Shown piece after piece: positions 24,051 through 31,561 of a stretch of 64,000 nucleotides of DNA (position 1 is its first letter; each line of letters begins with the position of its first letter). The stretch comes from Verrucomicrobiaceae bacterium E54 (lineage in GTDB: Bacteria > Verrucomicrobiota > Verrucomicrobiia > Verrucomicrobiales > Akkermansiaceae), in NCBI GenBank assembly GCA_022548915.1, contig JAKZES010000007.1, positions 62,001 through 126,000 on the forward strand. The letters run 5' to 3'. Below the pieces are notes generated by a model. It had not been told where the DNA came from. It worked only from the letters and a program-made list of their open reading frames with translations, and did not search any database. A program made the position numbers and the translations under genes.

Positions 24051-25523
24051 TCAGGGTCCGCTCACGATCGGAAAGATGAACTCGCTCACCAGGTAGGCGT
24101 TGCCGAAACCGAGCAGCAGCAGGCCGACGGCCAGCGCCGCCGCCGGAGTCGCCAGCAAAGCCGCGCCACGGGTCCGTTCCCGCCGTGCAGGCTCGTCGCC
24201 GCCCCCGAGATACATCCGCTCGAGGATGCGAAAGAAGTACACCGCGTTGAGCAGGCTGCTGGCGATGATGGTGGCGATGAAGAACCACCGCCCCTCCTCG
24301 TAGCTGCCGAGCAGCAGGTACCACTTGCTGAAGAATCCGGCGGTGGGCGGCAGCCCGATCATCGACAGCGCCGCCACCGCGAAGGCCGCGGAGCTGACCG
24401 GCATGTCCCGCCGCAGCGAGGCGTCGAAGTCCCCGATCTTCACGCCCCTCCCCTTCGTCTCGAGATTGCTCGACACCAGGAAAAGGCAGCTCTTCATGCA
24501 GGCGTGGTTGAGGATGTGGAGGACCGCCCCGATCAGCCCGTAGGCGGTGCCGAGACCGATTCCGAGGGCGATGTAACCGACCTGCGCGACACTGCTGTAG
24601 GCCAGCATGCGTTTCAGGTTGGTCTGCGGAATGGCCATGATCGATCCCCACAGGATCCCGATCGCACCGAGCACGCCGAGGATTTCGCGCAGGTGCAGCG
24701 CGGACTCGATCCGCTCGCCGGGGAAGAGATCCAGCATCAGGCGGATCAGCACGTACGCCGCCACCTTGGTCCCGATCGGGGCGACCAGCGCGGTGCTCGA
24801 CGAGGGGGCCTCGGTGTAGGCGTCGGGCAGCCACTGGTGGAAGGGCACCAGCGCGAACTTGACCGCGATCCCGGCCACCATGAAGGCCGCCCCGACCCCG
24901 ATCGGCACGGTCAACCCCACCACCTCGATGATCGCCCTCACATCGGCGATGTTGAGCGATCCCGTTTCGATGAAGATAAAGCCGACGCCGATCAGATAGA
25001 ACGAGGCGCCGATGGTGCCGAGGATGAGATAGCGGAAGGCGGCGACCGCCGAGCGCGGTCCGTTCGCACCGAGCAAGGCATAACTCGCGAGGGCCGCGAT
25101 TTCGAGAAACACATACAGGTTGAAGAGGTCTCCGGTGCTCACGATCCCCGCGAAGCCACCGAGCATGATCAATGCCGACGCGTAATAGAGCGCCGGCCGT
25201 GCCGCCACCTCGCGCTCCACCGGCTCGCGCGAGTGGATCAGGGTCGCCGCCGCGATCACCGCCAGCACCACCAGCATGAAGACCGACAAGGGATCGGCGA
25301 CGAGTTCGATGCCGAACGGCGGATCCCAGTTGCCCACGGAATAACGCACCTCCCCGTGCCCGGCCACGTGCAGCAGGCCGAACAACGCGAAACCTCCCGC
25401 CAGCAGGCTGCCCGCCACCGCCACCACCCACGGCGCGCGCCGGTGCACCAGACCCGCCAGCGGCATGAAGAGGGCGGCTCCGAAAAAGGTCAGCAGGACC
25501 GGAAGTGGAAGATGGGAACTCAT
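24051..25523 (-). CDS. mrpD: Mrp antiporter subunit D (first copy)
   Basis: 490 residues. It is the copy placed exactly where MrpD stands in Mrp/Mbh operons, right after MrpC, with a 4-base overlap. Motifs: DLFNLYVFLEIAALASYALL (TM5 Glu), VAGIAVKFALVPFHQWLPDA (TM7 Lys), APIGTKVAAYVL (TM8 Lys), AYSSVAQVGYIALG and HACMKSCLFLVS. MrpD with MrpA forms the cation/proton exchange path. The typical length and motif set make this assignment the safest of the three D-like subunits. Confidence 0.93.
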   Translation of the reverse strand: MSSHLPLPVLLTFFGAALFMPLAGLVHRRAPWVVAVAGSLLAGGFALFGLLHVAGHGEVRYSVGNWDPPFGIELVADPLSVFMLVVLAVIAAATLIHSREPVEREVAARPALYYASALIMLGGFAGIVSTGDLFNLYVFLEIAALASYALLGANGPRSAVAAFRYLILGTIGASFYLIGVGFIFIETGSLNIADVRAIIEVVGLTVPIGVGAAFMVAGIAVKFALVPFHQWLPDAYTEAPSSSTALVAPIGTKVAAYVLIRLMLDLFPGERIESALHLREILGVLGAIGILWGSIMAIPQTNLKRMLAYSSVAQVGYIALGIGLGTAYGLIGAVLHILNHACMKSCLFLVSSNLETKGRGVKIGDFDASLRRDMPVSSAAFAVAALSMIGLPPTAGFFSKWYLLLGSYEEGRWFFIATIIASSLLNAVYFFRILERMYLGGGDEPARRERTRGAALLATPAAALAVGLLLLGFGNAYLVSEFIFPIVSGP

Positions 25524-25891
25524 GATTTCATCTTCTCCTTCAGCTTGTCCTCATCCAGCGTGCCGAACCCCCGCCGGATCCGGATCAGCAGCGCCAGCGC
25601 CATCCCTACCGTGGCGACCCCGACGACGATCGCCGTCAGCATCAGCGTGTGGGGCAGCGGGTTGATGTAGGCCGCGGCCGTCTCCGCCCCGATCTCCTTG
25701 TCGAAGATCGGCACCCCGGCCCCCTCCTTGTAGGCGGCGATCACGAAAAACAGGATGATCGCCGCCTGGAAGATCGACAGCGCGATCACCTTCTTGACGT
25801 AGTCGCGCTTCATCAGCATGCCGTAGAGGCCCACCGTGAGAACGAGGAAGCACATCCAGTAGGCACCGTATTGCGAGAAGGATTCAGTCAT
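25520..25891 (-). CDS. mrpC: Mrp antiporter subunit C (NuoK-like)
   Basis: 123 residues, three transmembrane helices. The helix pattern YWMCFLVLTVGLYGMLMKRD, KKVIALSIFQAAIILFFVIA and PHTLMLTAIVVGVATVGMAL is that of NuoK/MrpC. The last helix with the DPLPHTLxLTAIVIG-type run (here INPLPHTLMLTAIVVG) is the family signature. It overlaps mrpD by 4 bases and mrpB by 8. Confidence 0.92.
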   Translation of the reverse strand: MTESFSQYGAYWMCFLVLTVGLYGMLMKRDYVKKVIALSIFQAAIILFFVIAAYKEGAGVPIFDKEIGAETAAAYINPLPHTLMLTAIVVGVATVGMALALLIRIRRGFGTLDEDKLKEKMKS

Positions 25892-26327
25892 GGTGGAACC
25901 TTTGCAGAAGTCGGTCGAAGATGCCGACGAGGATGGCCATCACCGCCAGACCCACCGCCAACTCGATCACCAGGATCGCCCAGTAGTGCCGGTCATCCAG
26001 GCTCAGCCCCGGCAGCGGCACCGCGTCATAGTCGAGGAAACGCCCCCCGGTCGCGATCGTCAGCAACCCGACCGCCCCATAGACGAGCACCCCGATCGAA
26101 CCGAGCAGGAGGGTCACCCGCGAGGGCATGTCTCGCTGGCTGTGCTCCCGCCCCTCGCCGATGCGCAGCAGGAAGACCGCCGCGGCGAGCAGCGCGCCGC
26201 CCTGGAATCCACCACCCGGGCTGTAGTGCCCGTGCACAATCACGTAAACCCCGAAGACCTGGATGATCCGTGCGGCGGACCGGCAGGCGAAACGCAGAAT
26301 CGGGCTGATGTTGCTGTGGGTGATCAT
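25884..26327 (-). CDS. mrpB: Mrp antiporter subunit B
   Basis: 147 residues. MnhB/MrpB domain: four helices and the conserved loop GHYSPGGGFQGGALLAAAVFL (about residues 33-53), which fixes the family. It overlaps mrpC by 8 bases and the preceding MbhE-like gene by 4. MrpB is essential for assembly of Mrp complexes. Confidence 0.93.
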   Translation of the reverse strand: MITHSNISPILRFACRSAARIIQVFGVYVIVHGHYSPGGGFQGGALLAAAVFLLRIGEGREHSQRDMPSRVTLLLGSIGVLVYGAVGLLTIATGGRFLDYDAVPLPGLSLDDRHYWAILVIELAVGLAVMAILVGIFDRLLQRFHHD

Positions 26328-26620
26328 GCCTTCCTGCGGGCCAGAACGAGAAACACACCGACACCCGCCGCGAACACCACCACGGTCTCGCCAAGGGTGT
26401 CGAAAGCCCGGTAATCGGCGAGGACGACCGTCACCATGTTCTCGGTGTGGGCGTCGCGGTAGGACTCATGGATGTAATGCGCACCGGCCACCGGGGTGCC
26501 GGCGGGGCTGATCTCCCGATGCAGCGGCGCGTCCGGATCGCCGACCGGCGCCAGGTGGCTCGACGCCCAGACCAGCACCCCGAAAAAGGCGGCGAGCAGC
26601 ACTCCCGTGACCGCCTTCAA
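26324..26620 (-). CDS. MbhE-like subunit (fragment equivalent of MrpA C-terminus / MrpB N-terminus)
   Basis: 98 residues. Signal: two helices flanking a soluble loop. The conserved stretch VVLADYRAFDTLGETVVVFA is the marker of the MbhE/MnhB N-terminal segment. In Mbh of Pyrococcus and related complexes this piece is its own gene instead of part of MrpA. Four-base overlaps on both sides. Position E in an order identical to the archaeal membrane-bound hydrogenase antiporter module. Confidence 0.85.
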   Translation of the reverse strand: MKAVTGVLLAAFFGVLVWASSHLAPVGDPDAPLHREISPAGTPVAGAHYIHESYRDAHTENMVTVVLADYRAFDTLGETVVVFAAGVGVFLVLARRKA

Positions 26621-26862
26621 TCGTCCGCCCTCCCTTCGGTATGAAGCAACATCGCGATGTAATAGACCCCCACCACCCCGGCACCCACCACCGCCTCGGT
26701 GAATCCCACATCCACCGCCCCGAAGGCGACGAAGAGCGTCGCAAGCACGAAACTGAACACCGAGGTGACCACCACCGCCGCAAGCAGGTCGCGCAACTCG
26801 ATCGCCGCGATCGCCGAAGCGATCAGCAGCAGGAACATCGTCGTCTCGATAAACAGGTTCAT
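26617..26862 (-). CDS. DUF4040 / MbhD-like subunit
   Basis: 81 residues, three helices. SFVLATLFVAFGAVDVGFTEAVVG is the DUF4040 signature; this part is fused to the C-terminus of MrpA in Bacillus but stands alone in Mbh and in MbhD-type operons. The ATG at 26862 gives the correct length and overlaps the mrpG stop by 4 bases; a longer frame to 27033 lies inside mrpG and was rejected. Confidence 0.87.
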   Translation of the reverse strand: MNLFIETTMFLLLIASAIAAIELRDLLAAVVVTSVFSFVLATLFVAFGAVDVGFTEAVVGAGVVGVYYIAMLLHTEGRADD

Positions 26863-27200
26863 GGATCGGATTTTTCTCGGGCCGAATCGGCGGTGTCCGG
26901 ACGCACCCACGGCCTGAGCCCGGTCAGGGCCGCCGCCCGCGCCAGGGCGTGGGCCGCCACCGGGTTGGTCATGACCACGAAGAAGGCAGCCAGCAGCACC
27001 TTCAGGCCGTCGAGCGAGAACCCCTCGATGCACGCGACCCCGACCACCACGATCGAGACCCCCACGGTGTCCACTTTCGAGGCGGCATGGGTGCGGGCGA
27101 AGAAGTCCGGGAGCCGCACGATGCCCACGCTCCCGACAAGCATGAACGCCAGGCCCAGCACCACCAGTCCGTAGCCGACGATGTCCAGTATCCCGCTCAC
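26859..27200 (-). CDS. mrpG: Mrp antiporter subunit G
   Basis: 113 residues with three helices. The signature GIVRLPDFFARTHAASKVDTVG (about residues 25-46) is diagnostic of MrpG/MnhG. The C-terminal tail after NPVAAHALARAA is soluble and probably variable. It overlaps mrpF and the DUF4040 gene by 4 bases each. Confidence 0.93.
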   Translation of the reverse strand: MSGILDIVGYGLVVLGLAFMLVGSVGIVRLPDFFARTHAASKVDTVGVSIVVVGVACIEGFSLDGLKVLLAAFFVVMTNPVAAHALARAAALTGLRPWVRPDTADSAREKSDP

Positions 27201-27466
27201 TCCTCGCCCCCCTTCAGCCTGAAATATTCGGCCACCGCCACCGTGCCGATGAAACTCAGGATGGCGTAGGCCAGGGCGATGTCGACAAACATGCCGAGCC
27301 GGTCGTAGAGCAGGCCGATGAGCAGAATCAGGGCGATGGCCTTGCTGCCGATCGCACCGACCGAGAGCAACCGATCGAACACCGTCGGCCCCTTGGCGAG
27401 GCGGTAGAAGGGGATCAGCACCGCGACCAGAAACAGGACGAGCAGGATGGTAAGCGCGTAGTTCAC
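27197..27466 (-). CDS. mrpF: Mrp antiporter subunit F
   Basis: 89 residues, the usual MrpF length, with three helices. The segment FYRLAKGPTVFDRLLSVGAIG matches the conserved MrpF loop RxxxGPTxxDRxxAxxxxG. The start is a GTG that overlaps the mrpE stop by 4 bases (GTGA); no ATG gives a sensible protein. Confidence 0.9.
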   Translation of the reverse strand: MNYALTILLVLFLVAVLIPFYRLAKGPTVFDRLLSVGAIGSKAIALILLIGLLYDRLGMFVDIALAYAILSFIGTVAVAEYFRLKGGEE

Positions 27467-28029
27467 GGGGCGGTCGGGTCGGAATGGGGCAGCAGCCGCG
27501 GCGTGGCGACCGGCCGGTCGGAGGTCAGCCTCGCCACCCGACGGTGCATCGATCCCTCGATCACGTCGCGGGCAACCCCGGGGGTGAGGGCGTGCACCAG
27601 ATAGCGGTCGTCCTCCAGGTCGAGCGTGATCGTCCCCGGGGTGAGGGTGATGGAGTGGCCGAAGATCACCGCGTTGAGCAGGGTCGGCTGCTCGGACTCG
27701 AAGCGGATCAACCGTGGGTCCAGGCGGCCCTTGGGACGCAGGATGACGATCGCGACATGCACCGCCGCCACCAGCATCTCCTTGGCCAGCCAGAACATGT
27801 AGGGAACCAGCCGCCGCAGCCGGATTTCCCCCGACCCATGCGGCCGGAACGGCTCCAGCGCCCGGTGCATCCAGATCAGCGCCCCCACGGTCACCACTCC
27901 GCAGCCGAGGTGAAAGGCGTCGAATTTCCCGCTGAGGATCACCCACATCACGAAGAGCGCAGACCATGCGAGCACGGCCTCCACGCTCAGACGCCTCACG
28001 CTCGGGCGGGATGTTTCAGACTCCTTCAT
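27463..28029 (-). CDS. mrpE: Mrp antiporter subunit E
   Basis: 188 residues from the ATG at 28029. MnhE domain: hydrophobic first helix (AVLAWSALFVMWVILSG), then a soluble C-terminal part with ALTPGVARDVIEGSMHRR, HSITLTPGTITLDLEDDRY (typical LTPGT motif). A GTG at 28110 has the better Shine-Dalgarno (AGAGGA, about 8 bases upstream) and would add 27 basic residues, so the start is not settled. It is the first gene of the operon; 28030-28205 upstream holds no other gene. Confidence 0.88.
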   Translation of the reverse strand: MKESETSRPSVRRLSVEAVLAWSALFVMWVILSGKFDAFHLGCGVVTVGALIWMHRALEPFRPHGSGEIRLRRLVPYMFWLAKEMLVAAVHVAIVILRPKGRLDPRLIRFESEQPTLLNAVIFGHSITLTPGTITLDLEDDRYLVHALTPGVARDVIEGSMHRRVARLTSDRPVATPRLLPHSDPTAP

Positions 28030-28205
28030 GGGTGATCGATCGCAAAGCACGGGACGCACGGACCGCCGCGACCGCCGGACCGCCACGGCCGACGATCCAA
28101 TGAACCTCACGGCGGGAGTCCTCTGCCGGAAGCGCTTCGCTTTTTCAAGTGATTACGGCCGAATATCCACTCCCGCTCCCGCGAAAATCCTCGTTTCGCC
28201 GGGCT

Positions 28206-28631
28206 TCAGGGCGGTGCCAGCAGCGTGAATGGCGCCCAGGGCAGGTTGCGCAAGACCGTGTAGCCAAGGATGAGGACAAGCAGGACGATCCCGCTGCGGC
28301 GTCCGAGTGGAACCTGCCATTTCGGCGGCTCACCCCGCACCCAGCCGACCACCCCGGGCGCCAGCATCACCAACACCAGGGGCACCAGCACCACGCCGAG
28401 CGGGTTGAACCGAAAGGCGTCCACGAAGCGCCCTTCCAGAAGCGCGTGGGCCGCGCGGGTCATGCCACAGCCGGCGCAATGGAGTCCGGTGGTATCGTGC
28501 AGGATGCAGGTCCAGGGCAGGCCGGAGGGTCCGCTGCGCGCCAGCCACAACGCCCCGAGTCCAAACACGGCCAAGACCGCGACCACGATCGCCAGACGTT
28601 TTCCCGATCGACTCTTCCCTATGGACGTCAT
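28206..28631 (-). CDS. DUF2752 membrane protein
   Basis: 141 residues, three helices. The motif HCAGCGMTRAAHALLEGRFVDAFRFNPL is DUF2752: a small family with two conserved cysteines in CAGCG and a T-R pair near the membrane, function unknown. It follows the GYF/DUF4190 gene on the same strand at 15 bases, as is often seen in Verrucomicrobia and Planctomycetes. Confidence 0.85.
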   Translation of the reverse strand: MTSIGKSRSGKRLAIVVAVLAVFGLGALWLARSGPSGLPWTCILHDTTGLHCAGCGMTRAAHALLEGRFVDAFRFNPLGVVLVPLVLVMLAPGVVGWVRGEPPKWQVPLGRRSGIVLLVLILGYTVLRNLPWAPFTLLAPP

Positions 28632-28646
28632 TCCCCTCGCGGAAAC

Positions 28647-29159
28647 CTACATTTCGCTCATCACCGCAACCAGCATGATGACGCCAAAGCACAGCGTGGC
28701 CGCGATGGTGACGTAGCCGGTGATGAGCCCGGCGATGGCCATTCCCCGCCCCGCCATCGGCACGCACGATTCGTTGATCTGCTTCAGGGCCAGGTGACCG
28801 CAGATCGCCGCCGGGATGGCGGCGATGATTCCCAGGAAGCAGGTGAAGAGCATCAGGATCGAGGTGATCCCGCAAATCAGGCTGGCGATCGCGTTGCCGT
28901 TGTTCGGAGCGACCGGATACGGACCGACGCCGCCGGCCGCCGGGCTCTGATAGGGCGAGACCGGCTGGGCTGGTGACGGGGACCCCACGATCTGGCCCGA
29001 CCACTCCGGCACTTCGGAGAGCTTCTGCCAGTTGTCCATGCCCTCGCGCCAGATGATGGTGTCGCCACCCACCTTGCCGGCGGCAATCATCTCCCGGAGT
29101 TCGTGTTCCTCAACCGGGCCACGCTGCTCGCCGTTTTCGCCGTAATACCAATTCGCCAC
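28647..29159 (-). CDS. GYF_2 (DUF4339) plus DUF4190 membrane protein
   Basis: 170 residues. The N-terminal 50 residues are the GYF_2 type (WYYGENGEQRGPVEEHELREM ending near VPEWSG), followed by a Pro/Ser-rich linker and a DUF4190 two-helix part (ICGITSILMLFTCFLG, AICGHLALKQI, AIAGLITGYVTIA). Such proteins are abundant in Planctomycetes-Verrucomicrobia and may act as scaffolds for membrane proteins. No enzymatic motif is present. Confidence 0.85.
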   Translation of the reverse strand: MANWYYGENGEQRGPVEEHELREMIAAGKVGGDTIIWREGMDNWQKLSEVPEWSGQIVGSPSPAQPVSPYQSPAAGGVGPYPVAPNNGNAIASLICGITSILMLFTCFLGIIAAIPAAICGHLALKQINESCVPMAGRGMAIAGLITGYVTIAATLCFGVIMLVAVMSEM

Positions 29160-29306
29160 GGGGAAGGATCATCCCCGAATCGGCCCGCTCCGACAAGCCC
29201 CGGCGGCACCAAGTGATGTTTTGCGAGCGACTCCCCCATGGCGATGCCGCGTGGAGCGCGCCTCTGCGAACCTCTCCACACACCAATCAGTCACCAAATA
29301 TCCCCT

Positions 29307-30113
29307 TCACGTCCGGGTCCCCGACCTCCACTCCGCCGGATCCATCCCGTAGAAGCGCGCAAACTCTCGATAAACCTCCGGTTCGTCGTCGCGCAGCTGG
29401 CGCGCCTTCTCGAAAAAGGTCTCGGTTCCGACGGCGAAAAACTCGGCAGGACTCTCGGCCCCGTAGTCGTCGAGCACCGAGCGCTTCCCCGCCTCCACCC
29501 GCTCGCAAAAGCGCTCGTAAGCCGGGGCCATCGCCGCCGACCAGCGTCCGTAGTCCGGTCCCTCGTCGAACTCCGGAATCCCGTCGGCCACCCCGTCCTC
29601 CTGGTCGATCTGATGCGCAAACTCGTGCAGCACGACGTTCAGGCCGTCCCGTGGATCCGCCGAGCCCTGGCAAACGCTCTGCCACGACAGCACCACACTG
29701 CCGGTACTCCACGACTCCCCGAGCCGCACGTCGCGCCCGCCGGAGTGAAACGCATCCGGATAGATCAGGATGCTTCGCAAGCGCGAATAGAAATCCTGCG
29801 GCCGGTGGGCGATGAGCAGGCAGGCCGGGGCGGCGACCGCCAGCATCATTTCGTCCGTCACCTCCTCAAGTCCGCCACAGGCCTCGAACCCCTTTTCATC
29901 GAGAAACACCCGCATCCATCCCTCGGCGAGGCGGCGGGTCGGTTCCGGCACCGTCTTCCACAGCGGAAACCGCTTTTCCACCAGGGCACGCTCGGCGTCG
30001 GAGAGCCCCGAGGCCCGCAGCTGGCGGCGGCGGCGGCTCACCCTGGACGCGTGCCACACCGTCAGGGCGACCACCAGGGCAACCCCTCCCAGGAATACCC
30101 AGAGTCCGGTCAT
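29307..30113 (-). CDS. mtfA: MtfA-family zinc metallopeptidase
   Basis: 268 residues. N-terminal transmembrane helix (GLWVFLGGVALVVALTVW), then the MtfA peptidase domain. The zinc site is VVLHEFAHQIDQEDG (HExxH at about residue 166), with the distal Glu in ESPAEFFAVGTETFFEKA. In E. coli MtfA binds Mlc and cleaves peptides; no Mlc/ptsG is near, and the N-terminal anchor differs from the soluble E. coli form. The start overlaps the CorA-like gene by 4 bases. Confidence 0.87.
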   Translation of the reverse strand: MTGLWVFLGGVALVVALTVWHASRVSRRRRQLRASGLSDAERALVEKRFPLWKTVPEPTRRLAEGWMRVFLDEKGFEACGGLEEVTDEMMLAVAAPACLLIAHRPQDFYSRLRSILIYPDAFHSGGRDVRLGESWSTGSVVLSWQSVCQGSADPRDGLNVVLHEFAHQIDQEDGVADGIPEFDEGPDYGRWSAAMAPAYERFCERVEAGKRSVLDDYGAESPAEFFAVGTETFFEKARQLRDDEPEVYREFARFYGMDPAEWRSGTRT

Positions 30114-30868
30114 TTTTTTCTCCGCAGGCCTTCCCAACCCACCACGAACAGGACGATCGCCCCCAGCAACAGGCCGGCCCCGAGGATCACCCAGAAGCCT
30201 GGCTGGAGAAAACCCGGAATTTCCACGTTCATTCCCAGCAACCCGGCCACCGCCACCAGCGGCAGGAAGAAGCCGGCCATGAGGTTCAGGCGGAAGGCGA
30301 TCGAATTCAGTCGCTCGGCGGCCTGCTGGTGTTCCTCCGCACTTTCCGCCTGCCAGAACTCCAGCGTCAGCTTCGAATCGTGGTAGAGCAACTCCGCCGC
30401 CCGCTGCATTTCGCGCACCCGGTCGCGCAGCCCGATCAGCGTGCGGTTCTCCTCGTCCGCGGGAACGGCCGCCTCGAGCGCCGCCAGCATGTTGCGCATC
30501 GATCGCGCGATCGGCGCGGCGTGGCGGATGATTTCGAACACCTGCGTCACCTCCTCGGTTTCCTCGAGCAGCGCTTCATACTTGTCGATCACCGACTGGT
30601 AGCGGTCGAAAAGCCGGGACATTTCCTTCAAGCCCTCACTGTCCGCCGGCCCCCGCCAGGTGCCGTCCGCGCGACGCCAGAACACCAGGGCATCCCGCTC
30701 GGGAATCTTCGGCTCCGGCACCTCGTGGACGATCAGCAGGGCCTCATGGTCCCCCGCCAGAAACCGCTGCGTCCCCGAGCGGCTGCTGAGTTGGTCTCGC
30801 AAGCTCTCCTCGATCTCGAAGTCTTCGGGGAGAAAGCGAATGACTTTCCGGACGGTCATCCCTGTCAT
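30110..30868 (-). CDS. CorA-like divalent-cation channel domain protein
   Basis: 252 residues. The C-terminal end has the CorA signature: a long helix followed by FFLPLVAVAGLLGMNVEIPG with the GMN motif and a second helix (FWVILGAGLLLGAIVLFVVG). The N-terminal part is short and helical (RLFDRYQSVIDKYEALLEET, about 85-150), so it is shorter than the 316-residue E. coli CorA. It may be a CorA-like channel or a regulator. It is the upstream partner of mtfA with a 4-base overlap. Confidence 0.8.
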   Translation of the reverse strand: MTGMTVRKVIRFLPEDFEIEESLRDQLSSRSGTQRFLAGDHEALLIVHEVPEPKIPERDALVFWRRADGTWRGPADSEGLKEMSRLFDRYQSVIDKYEALLEETEEVTQVFEIIRHAAPIARSMRNMLAALEAAVPADEENRTLIGLRDRVREMQRAAELLYHDSKLTLEFWQAESAEEHQQAAERLNSIAFRLNLMAGFFLPLVAVAGLLGMNVEIPGFLQPGFWVILGAGLLLGAIVLFVVGWEGLRRKK

Positions 30869-30932
30869 TCAAACCGTCGGACACCATAACCGACAATCGG
30901 AAAGACTCGAAGAGATCCGCATTCCGATACCG

Positions 30933-30961
30933 TTGCCCTTGCGGCGCACCTGGGATAGAAT
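30933..30961 (+). promoter_or_regulatory. Promoter with leaderless start for the DUF433 gene
   Basis: TTGCCC (30933-30938), a 17-base spacer and TAGAAT (30956-30961) lie 6 bases before the ATG at 30968. A start site 7 bases past the -10 box would fall on the A of ATG. No Shine-Dalgarno is present, in agreement with a leaderless mRNA. Confidence 0.5.
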
Positions 30962-30967
30962 CCTTCC

Positions 30968-31189
30968 ATGAACTGGAGAGATCATATCACGGCAGACCCG
31001 AAAATTTGCCACGGGAAGGCTTGCTTCAGAGGCACCAGAATCATGGTTTCGGTTGTGTTGGATTGCCTGGCGGCCGACATGTCCGCGGACGCCATCATCG
31101 CCGAGTATCCTTCACTGTCCAAGGCAGCGATCCATGCGGCGCTCGCCTACTCCTCGGAGCTTGCCCAGGAGAGGGTCGTGGTGACGTGA
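30968..31189 (+). CDS. DUF433 antitoxin
   Basis: 73 residues. Helix-turn-helix of the DUF433 family (ITADPKICHGKACFRGTRIM, then VLDCLAADMSADAIIAEYPSLS), which commonly pairs with DUF5615 PIN-like proteins as antitoxin. The stop codon overlaps the GTG start of the partner gene by 4 bases. It may repress its own promoter, as many antitoxins do; no operator can be fixed by eye. Confidence 0.85.
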   Translation: MNWRDHITADPKICHGKACFRGTRIMVSVVLDCLAADMSADAIIAEYPSLSKAAIHAALAYSSELAQERVVVT

Positions 31190-31536
31190 AGTTCAAGATC
31201 GACGAGAATATCTCCGCGAGTGCGAAGAGTTTGCTGCTCGAGCGCGGTCACGATTGCCACCCTGTGTATGACGAGGGCATCGAGGGAGGGGCGGACGATG
31301 ACCTCATCAACATCTGCCTACGGGAGCAACGGCATCTGATCACGCTCGACCTCGATTCTGCTGACATCATCCGCTATGCACCGATCGACTACCATGGAGT
31401 GATCGTTCTTCGCCTGACCCGCCAAGACGCTTTCCACGTGATCGATCGCCTCGGTGAAGCACTGAGTGAGATCGAGGAACTGAGTTTGCGTGGACATTTG
31501 GTGATTGTGGACGATCGCAGAATCAGGTTCCGCTAG
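31186..31536 (+). CDS. DUF5615 PIN-like toxin
   Basis: 116 residues. The start FKIDENISASAKSLLLERGHD, the acidic DDDLINIC and RHLITLDLDSADI are the DUF5615 (Mut7-C/PIN-like) residues that line a metal site. Start codon GTG at 31186 overlaps the DUF433 stop (GTGA). The pair resembles VapBC-type systems; RNase activity is inferred from the fold family only. A longer frame to 31006 runs inside the DUF433 gene and was discarded. Confidence 0.85.
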   Translation: MKFKIDENISASAKSLLLERGHDCHPVYDEGIEGGADDDLINICLREQRHLITLDLDSADIIRYAPIDYHGVIVLRLTRQDAFHVIDRLGEALSEIEELSLRGHLVIVDDRRIRFR

Positions 31537-31561
31537 CCTAACAACGGAATCCATTCTGCCA

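Noticed and set aside
20941-25670. Three long frames on the plus strand through the antiporter genes
   Set aside because: They are antisense to membrane-protein genes and lack any start signals or family motifs; the hydrophobic reading on the minus strand is real.
20575-28029. Membrane-bound hydrogenase operon
   Set aside because: The Mbh order of the antiporter part was tempting, but none of the hydrogenase subunits (NuoB/C/D/H/I-like) is present next to it.
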